The notes beneath the pieces are model-generated. The model saw only the letters and a list, made by a program, of their open reading frames with translations. It made no database searches and was not told where the DNA came from. A stretch of DNA of 32,951 nt from a virus, in the IMG/VR virus record IMGVR_UViG_3300027844_002060, positions 1 to 32,951 of that record; one strand, written 5' to 3'. Shown in pieces: positions 15,401-22,860 of the stretch. Numbering within the stretch: position 1 is the first letter of the stretch; each line of letters starts with the position of its first letter. Both the position numbers and the translations under genes were made by a program.

Positions 15401-15932
15401 AGGCTTTGTTCTCGAGCTCCCCCGTCTCCTCGTTCACCACCCGGCGCCAGTAGATGCGGCTCTCCCGTGTCGGGGGAAACGCGCTCTCTATGTGGCTGGG
15501 CTCTGGCTCCCCTTCGACGTTGAAGCGCATCGAGCGCAGCTTCTCGGTGACCTCCTCTTTCGCCCGCGCCCTCGCTTCTTCAGGGGGGAGTTTCGACATG
15601 AAGATATGGAAGTCGGTAAGGTCTTTCTCGGTTTCCGTTAGCCCCCGGTTGAACTCTGCAATCGCAGCTTGGGTGTCCCGCTCCCGACCGTACCTGGGCT
15701 CGGCACCTTCCGCAGGAGGGACAACGAACCCGGTGTAGGAAAGTGGGGGGAGCGACGGGGGGCGAGCCACCGCGGTCCCGGGAGAGGGAGACACACCCAC
15801 CGCGCCCGCTGACCCTGCCACTCCCCCCGAAAGCTCTGCACCCGTCTGCCTGTAAAGCTCTGCAAGATGAGTCGCACCTCGAGCCTCGGCGGCAACGGCT
15901 TCCTTCTCGTAGTGTTCAGCGGTACGGGCCAT
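9453..15932 (-). CDS. Giant internal virion (DNA-ejection) protein
   Basis: A 2159-residue protein, about one fifth of the window. The N-terminus is helical and charged, the central part is long and mostly alpha-helical, and near residues 1600-1690 there are at least two hydrophobic stretches (LLAGGFYAVGAGV and a later NLLTAPLLALTTVGAVGAL) that could span or insert into a membrane. Position after two other internal-protein-like genes, late in the structural operon, matches the third and largest ejection protein of podoviruses (gp16 position in T7). I searched by eye for a lysozyme or transglycosylase motif and did not find a convincing one. Its start overlaps the previous gene by 17 bases. 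It probably forms part of the channel that carries DNA across the cell envelope. Confidence 0.72.
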   Translation of the reverse strand: MARTAEHYEKEAVAAEARGATHLAELYRQTGAELSGGVAGSAGAVGVSPSPGTAVARPPSLPPLSYTGFVVPPAEGAEPRYGRERDTQAAIAEFNRGLTETEKDLTDFHIFMSKLPPEEARARAKEEVTEKLRSMRFNVEGEPEPSHIESAFPPTRESRIYWRRVVNEETGELENKAFYLDPDDPEGDWREPTRAEHVTEAFAKQELMSPEKIARQMRQLRQHLSDITRQLNYDQILEDSEAQDFFDQQYKDVVIQSFDEMFMYTRPGEARTIETVTGAAFRSWFATVSTLINTVAMGYSPLVWEQDPATGEPVDPNSWAYRIHEGLIDQAVKRGGMTPEDARETFSGAVELPTPPNLYTLLAAIPGLKEKSELLQFAADVPGPAMLVPFQPTQRTQATSVDPYGVRVASATGDFIIDYATALARGRSAGDEFMSAPALREERAAEYYRAREDYTESSAAGKNTIYEHMGTTTPYWYGVGLEVAYGIGPFKLTKELARLGSKGLTKASKQLGSTKLHQAAFTLGHPIKAAELAKAQRLVGDLLEGRAGTPKPDDLFDAQVGANNVRRVAGEYGGSEMQTPYLMQMHLYASEAAVDGRDLNTLVQGTAIGPYLRKQAGFGGAFPERVLTQAERTRLNKVIYQWRAEVYRPGVMQIVESGVANPEARIRNLLAQGGVTKKVLPALDNKQKLSLEEWVKTLYPNPSSMSGALPVQPGKPVPLQIHKLGSDLVKASRSADEVSVTGELGRIFQRRMGEVKLNPATIRTHLFQVASAARASAGRAIEATIENEIPDDFVFVTRSVIAPIKRVTRALFAKVKRDMEPYRQAFTVKHKGRKVDGAKVNDVTVTGDKLGLRDAILTAFGAGNIRRNRDLTRILRHIDAGPDDAPSVLSEGDMAYVLEQIESDMFRLHLMDDISEADEPAKLYSAARTAFGGPQTERAMVERVNVGLDRLPETRVARRNIVNLATRTVPLLISEAARVVLPSKIAVDLSGVRKAVHRAKVWATAKFGKDAPFLYEKVSHGAIQRLFADLKSRVGGIGDNFQRELRDATTTARAVGFPNPGAAALNGIVKTRITRVVQDKIKSATEEAERLMSAGQADNDAWYRVAYTTSGDQGGAAVGELIQKDVRDATDWAGTVRGNIAAQVMEDTWENILSLFFDKAEYDTIKDAVERWVTLPGIDPNRATRLPGEYLMPSLDNLKAVIEKARVENPRLKERGKGENFGGIPTGFNDDALSQVLTAWAVGADEVRTIDRGVAAMRIRSPEVWVELMPSAFSSRPNLARSEQLLSVKNRTSVYRTLIEDGLEDTVESLRAAHIKAGDDAPTALSRAEAEIASQVNVKLAELAKLDVMTPRPGVDEYGLAPIIGGGAYTRELDKASARMYNSFSPKARQEIISDVLTQILKDGTVDIDFNSLKKVVFAYKKDATLLATKLLAKGLQLARSQGDTLNPGDTALLDLWELARSRKLGVKFDRLPAGATPSREAIIAMENVVEGDLAMRLADGLMSNAFDTLIVPAVEEFLSNARALGFTPGRGPGSLQNIVANVMEIDPYQPAILLMGDSYSDAIAKLVASAKDGRLIDNLEMLTQRDRLVKAWRSGDPVERGKNAAMFAINLIKGAFFSSRTLAAGGLLAGGFYAVGAGVTEDGWPIILPVPAPNMRYIGMNLLTAPLLALTTVGAVGALRAARGGGYVAQAVDVAKQAVTLVPTVALTRVAEEARMLSRREGLKKALAALPPKLVDAVTPRPPDAVVFTSRTGRRWTQAALQDAMGRANIQITRGSIEFQEAWMRDLMRDAHLASGGSAKNPWAQFLRTFDPLRTNIFQYVANATDRAFRHNTFASALKEGMTEQQAGQLAKAVVLDYGRAPGIVRTLLNRVMLFVTFRLSMMLELIESIARDGGVFSRKMLALRDSHQASTQYLYGADYTKSRIVVDPTKYVFDGTAGAMNYGPSDPGVDSFSDLLSMGAWVIGWFQPEVESQALLTKGIAEENLHPVLTKMIEGWIHSSLRQTDKGWKVPDWALAWALHNGPDDIFPWFREAYDIRPVLDRSKRIPGRPSFREDTDDAYYEWYFSSVAGMERFKTHVMWMTLFQMKRTTEDMTKNIMAGHDSDYIKEQRRGNVPLWSFAIGAQTPIGAKDPEEILSQTMFELKRAQAEMRTGVDRR

Positions 15933-17694
15933 CAGAGGCTACCCCAACTCCAGGCCCGGCCGTAGGCTTCATCGACCCCGGGAAGTACTGCTTTAGAAGC
16001 TCCAGCTCGGAGAGCTGTGCTGCCGCCGCAAGCTGTGCAACCGCCTCCATGTCGTTTGCATCCAAGGCCTCCATCAGGGCTGCCCTCACAGCGGCATCCT
16101 CCTCAGCAGTAGACATGATCGGCGCAGGCACCCCAACCTCCACCGTCGGCAAAGACGGCTGGAGGGTAACGGGCGCGGGGGAGGCTGCGTGGGTGCGCAC
16201 CTGCTCTGCTTGTTCCTGCGCGGCGATCTCTTGATTGCGATCAGCCATAAACTCCTCGGCCAAAAGCCCGTACTCGGCCTCCGGCCACGCCTCCTGCGCA
16301 ACCGGCGCGGGGACCGGAGCCTCGGCACTGCGAGTGGCTTCGTTGAAGGTCTGAGTCTTCGCGTTCTGGCTGTAGTAGAACGCACCCCAATACGCCGAGG
16401 CTCGCTTCTGGTCCCCCCCATTCTGGTACTCCCTGAAAAGCTCTTGCACAAACTGGCCAAAGTCCTGGGCCGGGTTCGTTTCAATGAAGCTCTGCGTCCA
16501 GGCCTCCACATCATCGGTAGGGGTGACTGTCCCCCCGCCTTGTCGGACCCGGTCAAGCGCAAGACCCAAGGATTCACCGGCGAGTGGGTGTACAGACGTT
16601 GCTGCCGCCAACGCATCGGGGGGCACCTGCCCCTCCCAGCCCAGGGATCGACGAGCAGCGCGGGTCGAGGGGCTGGGCTTACCCCGGAGCCCTGCTATTT
16701 CTACGTCGAGCTGCGCAAGACGGTCCCGGAACAGGGCCTCAGCGTCTCCCGTGGGCGCGGCGGTGGAACCTGCGGTGCCTGCCTGGGCAACACCTGCAGC
16801 ACCCGGCTGGGCAGCTCCGGCGACGGGCTGTGGTACGGCCCCCTGCGCGCGTAGATACAGTTCTTCCGCGGTGAGCCCGCTGGCGGGCGACTTGGAGGTT
16901 GCCTTCCACTGCTTCCGTTCTTCTGCCTCGTGGTACGCCGGGGTGCGCCCATCCGCGACCATCGCCGTTACAAAGCCGCTACCAACTATGTTGTCAATAG
17001 CGGCGGCTACCCCGTCGGGGTCCGACTGCCCGGTGATTGGGTCTATTGCAAACTTGTCTAGTTGCTCAAACCCTTTTCGGGCGCGAAGATCGGTATACAG
17101 CCGGCCGGCCATCAGCCTGCGCTGTGCCTGACTCATCCCGTCTTCGGCGAAGATGTCCAGCCCACTCTTCAGAGAGAGGGACCAAGCGTCAGCGAGCGCC
17201 GTTTTGAGGGCTGATCGATTAATCGCGGGGTGGATGTCGAGTGCTTTCTTTACTTCGTGTATGAACTTTTGAGCGGGGCGGTCGAGGGTGAAGCGGTCCT
17301 CGAAGACTGCGGCTGCCTCTAAGTCATGTGTGCCGACTATCTGCAGCCGGTCGACCTCGAGCTTGGCGAGATCCATCGCCACGTCGTTGACCCCGCCTCC
17401 GCGAGTGCCTCCGCGAGCGCGTCCGCTGTAGTAGGAAGATCCCCGAATCTTGGCGTTCTCGAGCCTGGCGATGTTGTTGAGGATGTGCGCCCTTTCGTTG
17501 GCAAAGATGCGCATCTTCTCCAGGTCTGCCTTCGATTCCCAGGTCTCGGATTCGAGGATGCTTTGGTACATCCGCTGCTGGAAAGCCGCGGGGTGGTACT
17601 TCGCGTAGAGGGCCAGCGCCTGGGTCAGCGTTTGCTGGATATCTTGAAACCCCGAAGGAGTAACGGGCGGGTATGTCGGCTGGGGGAGTGCCAT
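15916..17694 (-). CDS. Internal virion protein (ejection protein B-like)
   Basis: A 592-residue, mainly helical, Ala/Gln/Glu-rich protein. It has a Gly/Arg-rich patch near residues 83-101 (GRARGGTRGGG), a low-complexity Ala/Gly/Pro segment around 285-315 (VAGAAQPGAAGVAQAG), and a Glu/Ala-rich C-terminal third. There is no obvious catalytic motif. It sits between a small membrane-anchored protein and the 2159-residue protein, the order seen for the three core proteins of T7-like virions (gp14, gp15, gp16). Its ATG lies 3 bases after the previous stop. The functional call rests on order, size and composition rather than on recognisable similarity. Confidence 0.6.
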   Translation of the reverse strand: MALPQPTYPPVTPSGFQDIQQTLTQALALYAKYHPAAFQQRMYQSILESETWESKADLEKMRIFANERAHILNNIARLENAKIRGSSYYSGRARGGTRGGGVNDVAMDLAKLEVDRLQIVGTHDLEAAAVFEDRFTLDRPAQKFIHEVKKALDIHPAINRSALKTALADAWSLSLKSGLDIFAEDGMSQAQRRLMAGRLYTDLRARKGFEQLDKFAIDPITGQSDPDGVAAAIDNIVGSGFVTAMVADGRTPAYHEAEERKQWKATSKSPASGLTAEELYLRAQGAVPQPVAGAAQPGAAGVAQAGTAGSTAAPTGDAEALFRDRLAQLDVEIAGLRGKPSPSTRAARRSLGWEGQVPPDALAAATSVHPLAGESLGLALDRVRQGGGTVTPTDDVEAWTQSFIETNPAQDFGQFVQELFREYQNGGDQKRASAYWGAFYYSQNAKTQTFNEATRSAEAPVPAPVAQEAWPEAEYGLLAEEFMADRNQEIAAQEQAEQVRTHAASPAPVTLQPSLPTVEVGVPAPIMSTAEEDAAVRAALMEALDANDMEAVAQLAAAAQLSELELLKQYFPGSMKPTAGPGVGVASDGPYR

Positions 17695-17697
17695 CGT

Positions 17698-18375
17698 CTA
17701 TGGTACCCGGGTGTGTGGATCGTATGGGCTGGATTGGTATTGGTACGGATCTGCCTGGGAGCTGTACGGGCTGCGGTAGCCGTAGGAGGCTGCCATGATC
17801 ATCGCGTCCCGGTTGCGCGCTTGTTCCTCGAGCCACTGCTCGTTGGCCGCCGCTTCTTGCTCCAAAGCAAACTTCGTCATCGCGATCTGCCCGCCGGCCC
17901 CAACCGCCGTTGAACCCGCGTTCCAGAACGCAGCCGTCGCTGCGCCTTGGGAGGATGATTTCGCCATCTCGAGTTCCATCTGCAACGCCTCGGCTTTCTC
18001 CTTGGCGGCTATCTCTGCAGCACGGATGTCCTGAGTCTGCTGCTCCAGCATCTTTGCCTGTACTTGTTGGGTCGCAACTTCACCCTGGAACAGGTCTCGA
18101 GCACCGATAGCCCCCGACCCTGACATCGACTGGGCTTGCTGGAGCTGCCGCTGCTGGGCATCCGTAATGACCCCAGCACGCGCCGCTACACCCTCGGCCT
18201 CCATCGAGGCTCGCTGCTCGGCAGTCAGGGCGCCCCCGCCGGCCTGGAGCTCGGCGAGTTTCTTCTCCCACTCCTCGGGGAACATGGCCTTTGCTTGTGC
18301 GCGCTCCGCGCCGTAGCGAAGCGCTGCGCCGCCGGCCGCGGCTAAACCTGCAACAAGTAGAGCGCTAACGGGCAT
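17698..18375 (-). CDS. Small internal virion protein with N-terminal hydrophobic segment
   Basis: A 225-residue protein with a hydrophobic N-terminus (LLVAGLAAAGGAAL, residues 6-19), then a long Ala/Gln/Glu-rich helical region likely to form a coiled coil (QQVQAKMLEQQTQDI, EIAAKEKAEALQMELEMAK) and a Tyr/Ser/Pro-rich C-terminal tail. This architecture matches the smallest ejection protein of podoviruses (T7 gp14-like). ATG 18375 has a good GAGGTGAT site. It opens the set of three internal-protein genes. Confidence 0.6.
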   Translation of the reverse strand: MPVSALLVAGLAAAGGAALRYGAERAQAKAMFPEEWEKKLAELQAGGGALTAEQRASMEAEGVAARAGVITDAQQRQLQQAQSMSGSGAIGARDLFQGEVATQQVQAKMLEQQTQDIRAAEIAAKEKAEALQMELEMAKSSSQGAATAAFWNAGSTAVGAGGQIAMTKFALEQEAAANEQWLEEQARNRDAMIMAASYGYRSPYSSQADPYQYQSSPYDPHTRVP

Positions 18376-18387
18376 GTATCACCTCGA

Positions 18388-19122
18388 TCAGTAGTAGACT
18401 TCTAGGGCTATGCCCCAGTTAATGATGGCAGAGCGGTCGATGGTAGACCAGTGTACAAGGCCCACCGATATATCCCGGCCCGTCTTATACACCTTCGTCC
18501 CGCTCATATTACCGTACCCGAGCAGGGTGTAGGGGTACCGCGGACCACCCGGGGGGTTGCCTGTTGAGGCGGTCACCCAAGCCTTGTGGTTGTTGACCAC
18601 TTCCTGAGCGTGCGCTGGGACTATGTTCGTAGTGCCAAGGCTCGAGTCTCGGATATTCTCCGTCACCCACATATAGGCACCCGCACCCTGGGTGCGGTCC
18701 CCGTTGTCCGGGCCGTTGTTCGATTCCATCCACCAATGGAAGATGACCGTAGGATGCGGCACGGTCTTCCGTAGACCGATGGTGAATGAGGTCTGCGGAA
18801 TCGCGGCCCAGTTCTCGAGGGTGGTGGGCTCCGTGACGCCATACCGTTTCCCGGTGAGAAACGCCGTGCCGAACTGGCAGCGAACCAAAGCCCCTCCGTC
18901 CCACTGGCTACCCTGGATGCCGGTAACCCCATGCTGAACTCCAGTGATGGGGTCGAGAATCGGAGCCTGGATGTGGCGCGTTTGCACCCACGCTGTATTC
19001 TTGAGGTCTGCGGTGACAACGCCCTCGTGGAGATACACCTTCAGCGCATCATCGTTGGCCTTGAGAGCCCCAGCCGAAAGCACGTTCCCATCAACAAACG
19101 TGTTGGGGGGAGTGTACGCCAT
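18388..19122 (-). CDS. Tail or fibre-like protein, third of three tandem related genes
   Basis: A 244-residue protein. The N-terminus (NTFVDGNVLSAGALKANDDALK) resembles the attachment region of many short fibre or needle proteins, and the rest is beta-rich with a central VIFHWWMES segment. The open frame continues upstream to 19308, but ATG 19122 overlaps the previous stop by one base (TAATG) and begins the conserved-looking N-terminus, so it is chosen. Similar Trp-pair segments occur in the two preceding proteins (WWTWTE, RLWWDL). Likely a virion surface component; receptor binding is an inference. Confidence 0.6.
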   Translation of the reverse strand: MAYTPPNTFVDGNVLSAGALKANDDALKVYLHEGVVTADLKNTAWVQTRHIQAPILDPITGVQHGVTGIQGSQWDGGALVRCQFGTAFLTGKRYGVTEPTTLENWAAIPQTSFTIGLRKTVPHPTVIFHWWMESNNGPDNGDRTQGAGAYMWVTENIRDSSLGTTNIVPAHAQEVVNNHKAWVTASTGNPPGGPRYPYTLLGYGNMSGTKVYKTGRDISVGLVHWSTIDRSAIINWGIALEVYY

Positions 19123-20054
19123 TATGACCCCCGCATATGAACCGCTGAAATACGACCGCTCGAATACGATAATCCCCCAACTGCGTTGATGTCGTACAGC
19201 AGCAGGTTCTCGTTGTTCCCAGCAGCCAAGTGAGAAGGGTGAAGGATGCCGGTGAGCTTCACACGCACCCCGTACACCGTCACGGTCCCCGTGGCTGGAT
19301 ACGCCCACATCCCCGACACAGCATAGTAGCCGTGCTCGTTGTGCCCCTCATAGAGAGTTGGGTTTTCGATCTCCCCAGCGGTGGCGATCCCCTCGCTGTA
19401 CACCGACCACGCACCGACTGTAGAGGTGGCAGCCGTCTGGTGCAGGTAACCACCTTTGTCCGACCCGAAAGTAGACGCAAACCCAGTCTGATTTGGAACC
19501 GTCACCCAGGTGGACAACGCCGCGCTGGTGATATCCCACTCAAGGTACATCACCCAGCAGTGCATACCGTCGGTGATATTCCACACACCACCACTCATAC
19601 CGGGCACTGAGTACAGCCCGGCTGGGGTGGGCACCACGCCTGATCTCCAAGGCGCCCCAACAAAGGTCGGACTCACCGACAAATCCCACCACAACCGGAA
19701 GACATCCCCGCTCACGAGAGACCACGGAGCCGCGCTCAGGTCCAGGAAGGTTGCAAGCGCACCCGCCGTCTGTATCTGGTGGTCGAGCAACGCGGCCAAA
19801 TCTGTAGTGCTCGTCACCGACGTTATAGTCCCGGCCGTGATGTGCATATTGGCGTTGCCGAGCTGAGACTCCTTCGAGTTGAGCACGATGGGCGTATTCG
19901 TGAAGTGCGGGATGTCGAACGCCTGGTCACGAGTGTTGTTCGCGTCCAACGCCGGCCCTGGTGGTGCCTGGGTGTAGTCTGAATAGGTATTGTTCAACTC
20001 TGTAGCAGAGGTGGTATCTCCAGAATCAACCCGGGTTCTCTCTATTCTACTCAT
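19122..20054 (-). CDS. Tail or fibre-like protein, second of three tandem related genes
   Basis: A 310-residue, Thr/Ser-rich, beta-rich protein with an N-terminal TTSATELNN segment, a central FRLWWDLSV, and a C-terminal VYGVRVKLTG strand. ATG 20054 is chosen: it overlaps the previous stop as ATGA and has GGGAG 6 bases upstream, while ATG 20060 has the site too close. It is coupled to the next gene by TAATG. No enzyme motif. A role as a virion fibre or receptor-binding subunit is inferred from composition and order after the tail nozzle. Confidence 0.6.
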   Translation of the reverse strand: MSRIERTRVDSGDTTSATELNNTYSDYTQAPPGPALDANNTRDQAFDIPHFTNTPIVLNSKESQLGNANMHITAGTITSVTSTTDLAALLDHQIQTAGALATFLDLSAAPWSLVSGDVFRLWWDLSVSPTFVGAPWRSGVVPTPAGLYSVPGMSGGVWNITDGMHCWVMYLEWDITSAALSTWVTVPNQTGFASTFGSDKGGYLHQTAATSTVGAWSVYSEGIATAGEIENPTLYEGHNEHGYYAVSGMWAYPATGTVTVYGVRVKLTGILHPSHLAAGNNENLLLYDINAVGGLSYSSGRISAVHMRGS

Positions 20055-20749
20055 CTCCATCTCCCTACACAGACAACCCGGTTTCCCCAGAGGTGAGCCT
20101 GAAGAAGATGAGCCCCAGCGCCCACGTCCGTTATCGCGTCATCCGGCCCGGCGGCCTCTATGCTGAACTGGAGGGTGACCGTCACGTCACCGCTGGGCAC
20201 CTGCGACTCCCCTACGATGCGGAAGCAATCCATCGCTTTCGCCGGTCCCAGCCGCTCGACCACCACCACATTGTTGTAGAGGATGCGAAGACCCACATAG
20301 CGGTCTGCTTGGCGCCCGGGTGGAACGCTGTCCTGCCGGGCGTTCTCGGTCCAGGTCCACCATATCTGTAAGGCGCTGTTGCCAAACCATTCCGTGAGGA
20401 GAGATCCCCCCCGAAACCCGGTGAGGCTTGTCTCAAACGCAGTGGTCCAGCCGGAACCATATAGCTGATAAGTGAGCCCCCGGAACTGGCCGGGGTCAGC
20501 ATTGAGCTGCGACTCCATCACGGCTACTTGCTCGCCTGCCGTCGAGGCCGCCCCGGTTTCCCACGGAACAAACGTCCAGACCTTGTGGCGGGCGCCAGCC
20601 TCGATCATCAGCTCGGTGAGGCAGTCTGCCGGGTATTGAGCTCGGTCTAAGCCGGTCATCTGCCCGCGGAACTCCCGGTGCTGGTCGTTGAACTGGTCGG
20701 CTTCCACGAGCTGGGCCGGTCGTGCCTCGTGTTGGGTCCACTGCTTCAT
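20051..20749 (-). CDS. Tail or fibre-like protein, first of three tandem related genes
   Basis: A 232-residue protein. The N-terminus (LVEADQFNDQHREFRGQMTG) looks like a fibre-attachment helix; the remainder is beta-rich with ALQIWWTWTEN and a DVTVTLQFSIEAAG strand pair. Its ATG overlaps the stop of the nozzle gene as ATGA (20746-20749), indicating coupled translation with a tail component. It is followed with a similar overlap by a second protein of the same style. No homologue is recognised. Confidence 0.6.
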   Translation of the reverse strand: MKQWTQHEARPAQLVEADQFNDQHREFRGQMTGLDRAQYPADCLTELMIEAGARHKVWTFVPWETGAASTAGEQVAVMESQLNADPGQFRGLTYQLYGSGWTTAFETSLTGFRGGSLLTEWFGNSALQIWWTWTENARQDSVPPGRQADRYVGLRILYNNVVVVERLGPAKAMDCFRIVGESQVPSGDVTVTLQFSIEAAGPDDAITDVGAGAHLLQAHLWGNRVVCVGRWR

Positions 20750-22860
20750 GCTCTCTTACCGGCGATGACCATTGTTCCCCGGGAAACGTAGTCCAGTTCG
20801 TATCCGACAAGCAGGATATCATCGGTGGTCTCGATGCGGAACTTGAACCAGCTACAGGACTGCACCGCAACGGGGATCCGAATCGGGACAAGCCGGGGAT
20901 CTTGCCACACCGCAGTACCCACAATGCCCGTGTTGTATACCGGCTGGGAAGCCTGATCGGGCGGCTGGTACAAGAACCGCTCGTCGGTGTTGGCCACCGT
21001 GTACTCGAAGTCCTTGTACGCCTTGAGCTTCACCGTGACACTGCCCGTGGTCTGAACCCACAGGGTGACGTACTGCACCTGCTTCTTTACCTGGGCGTCC
21101 CCGAAGTCATGCCAGCACGATTCGTAGATGGTGGTCGGCGGAGTGCCCACGCTGTAGGCATCCGCAACTATCGTCCCGCCGAGAGCTCGAGTAGCTGTGA
21201 CAGCAAACACCCCTGCCGGGCTATCCGCGCCCGCCTCGACCCCTGTGTGGTGCCCGAAGATGAGCGTGCCGTTGTAGGTCCGGTCGATGCACCCCACCGG
21301 AAACCCGACTCGGATGCTCCATCCCTTCTTCTCGAGGTGGAACACACACCCAAGACCCGGCCGGTCGTCCCCGTCAACAGGAATGTAGAGGTGGTAGGCC
21401 CGCTCCTGGGGCGAGTACCTCCCCACCGCTCGGGCTGCACACTCTTTGGTTAGACGCACCGTCTGCTTTTGGATCGGGGCGCCGAGAGGAACCACCTCGA
21501 AGACTGCGCCACCGTCGAGGCCACCTGTCAGGGCGTAGATGCCGTCCTGGGCGAGGAACACTACACCGAGTCCTGGCACAGCGTCGAGGCTGTGGGGCGA
21601 CCGGCAAGACACCTGCTTGGTAACCGTCTGGACCGTGAAGCTCGGGTACGTGCCGGTGAGCACGTCGATGCTGTTCTCTCGGAAGATGATGAGGTTGTTG
21701 TAGTGCGCGTAGAGCCCGGTGATGGAGCCCCCACCGCCTGTCAAGGTGATGTAGTTGGAGCCTCCGTACTGATCTGGTTGGCCCGGGTTGGAGTAGAACA
21801 GCACATTCCCCGAATCGCGGCCCCCATCGAGGAATAGACAGTCCTTGAAAACAGCGCACACCCGAGCATACGGAACAGGGAAGACGACGCTCTCCACCTG
21901 GGCGGGTGCGGCGACTGAAAAGGAGGCACTCCTGCGAAACGCGTGGAAGAGCTCCTCGACGTTGTTTCGCACGTCCGCGATAAAGTAGAACTGGCTGCCG
22001 TCCTCGAGCGTTCCGTATATGCGCCGGGCCACGGTCCCCTCGGGCCCGATTGGTATCCGCAAGGTCGGGCAGTAGCGGTAACCCTTTCCGCTCGGGATAT
22101 CCCAGTCGATATCGGTCTCCAAGCTCCGGGGGCTAACGCTGCCTGTGTCGGAGATGAAGGCCACTGCGAACTGGAAGTTGACCTCAATGCCATCGTCGCC
22201 GGCGTTATGGCCACCCATGCCAAATATCCCGGGAAAGGAGATAGCCTGGGCATACGCCGGGTACCAGTTGCTGGTACTTGCCCCCGTGTAGGTGTTGGTG
22301 CTTGCGCCGGTAGAAACGGTAGATACCGTTGATACCGCCAGGCCACCGGGAGCTGGGGGCGGGCCACTCCAACCCAACGAGCGGCACACCTGCTGAGCCA
22401 CAACCAAAGGCGGGGTCTTCGGCAGCGGCCAGGGGCGCACCAAAAGAGGGGAGTCCTGCCCGTTGGTGATGATGACGCGGTCTCCAAACTGGGCGTAGAC
22501 CGAAGCACTCTCTGTCGCGGTAGGGACGGCTCGACCCGATACGAGGGTGACAAGCACGCTCTCCTGCCCTACCTCGTAGTACAGGTAGAGAGATCCACCG
22601 CTCTCGAACAGAATGCTCTGCCGGGCCCCACCTGAAGTTTGGTTGAGCACGAACAAGCTGTCGATTCGACCAAGCGACGTGAACGGGGCGAACTTTACAG
22701 CGGCCGAGGGGCGATACTTCTCGAACCCTATCCGCGAGCTGAACGCCTGCGTCCGACGGTCGACCGTCATGTTCTCGATGAGGGTCGCGCTGTGCGGTTG
22801 CTGAGGAAGCGTCTCCTCCATGCCCCCGGCGATCCGAACCTGTAGCGTCTGCCCCTTCAT
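20746..22860 (-). CDS. Tail nozzle / stabilisation protein (T7 gp12 or P22 gp10-like)
   Basis: A 704-residue, beta-rich protein. The start (MKGQTLQVRIAGGMEETLP) and the early ENMTVDRRTQAFSSRIGFEKY segment are typical of podovirus nozzle proteins, whose opening strand is followed by a description of the data being fixed to the virion. The middle contains repeated blade-like strands (DRVIITNGQDSPLLV, VVFLAQDGIYALTGG, NLIIFRENSIDVLTG) as expected of a beta-propeller. It follows the adaptor gene with an ATGA overlap (22857-22860), the order found in many podoviruses. The nozzle closes the tail tip and retains packaged DNA. Confidence 0.75.
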   Translation of the reverse strand: MKGQTLQVRIAGGMEETLPQQPHSATLIENMTVDRRTQAFSSRIGFEKYRPSAAVKFAPFTSLGRIDSLFVLNQTSGGARQSILFESGGSLYLYYEVGQESVLVTLVSGRAVPTATESASVYAQFGDRVIITNGQDSPLLVRPWPLPKTPPLVVAQQVCRSLGWSGPPPAPGGLAVSTVSTVSTGASTNTYTGASTSNWYPAYAQAISFPGIFGMGGHNAGDDGIEVNFQFAVAFISDTGSVSPRSLETDIDWDIPSGKGYRYCPTLRIPIGPEGTVARRIYGTLEDGSQFYFIADVRNNVEELFHAFRRSASFSVAAPAQVESVVFPVPYARVCAVFKDCLFLDGGRDSGNVLFYSNPGQPDQYGGSNYITLTGGGGSITGLYAHYNNLIIFRENSIDVLTGTYPSFTVQTVTKQVSCRSPHSLDAVPGLGVVFLAQDGIYALTGGLDGGAVFEVVPLGAPIQKQTVRLTKECAARAVGRYSPQERAYHLYIPVDGDDRPGLGCVFHLEKKGWSIRVGFPVGCIDRTYNGTLIFGHHTGVEAGADSPAGVFAVTATRALGGTIVADAYSVGTPPTTIYESCWHDFGDAQVKKQVQYVTLWVQTTGSVTVKLKAYKDFEYTVANTDERFLYQPPDQASQPVYNTGIVGTAVWQDPRLVPIRIPVAVQSCSWFKFRIETTDDILLVGYELDYVSRGTMVIAGKRA

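Noticed and set aside
9453-15932. A lysozyme or transglycosylase domain in the giant ejection protein
   Set aside because: A GLMQ/E-type motif in a suitable context was not found by eye; the protein is called ejection-like only by position, size and composition.
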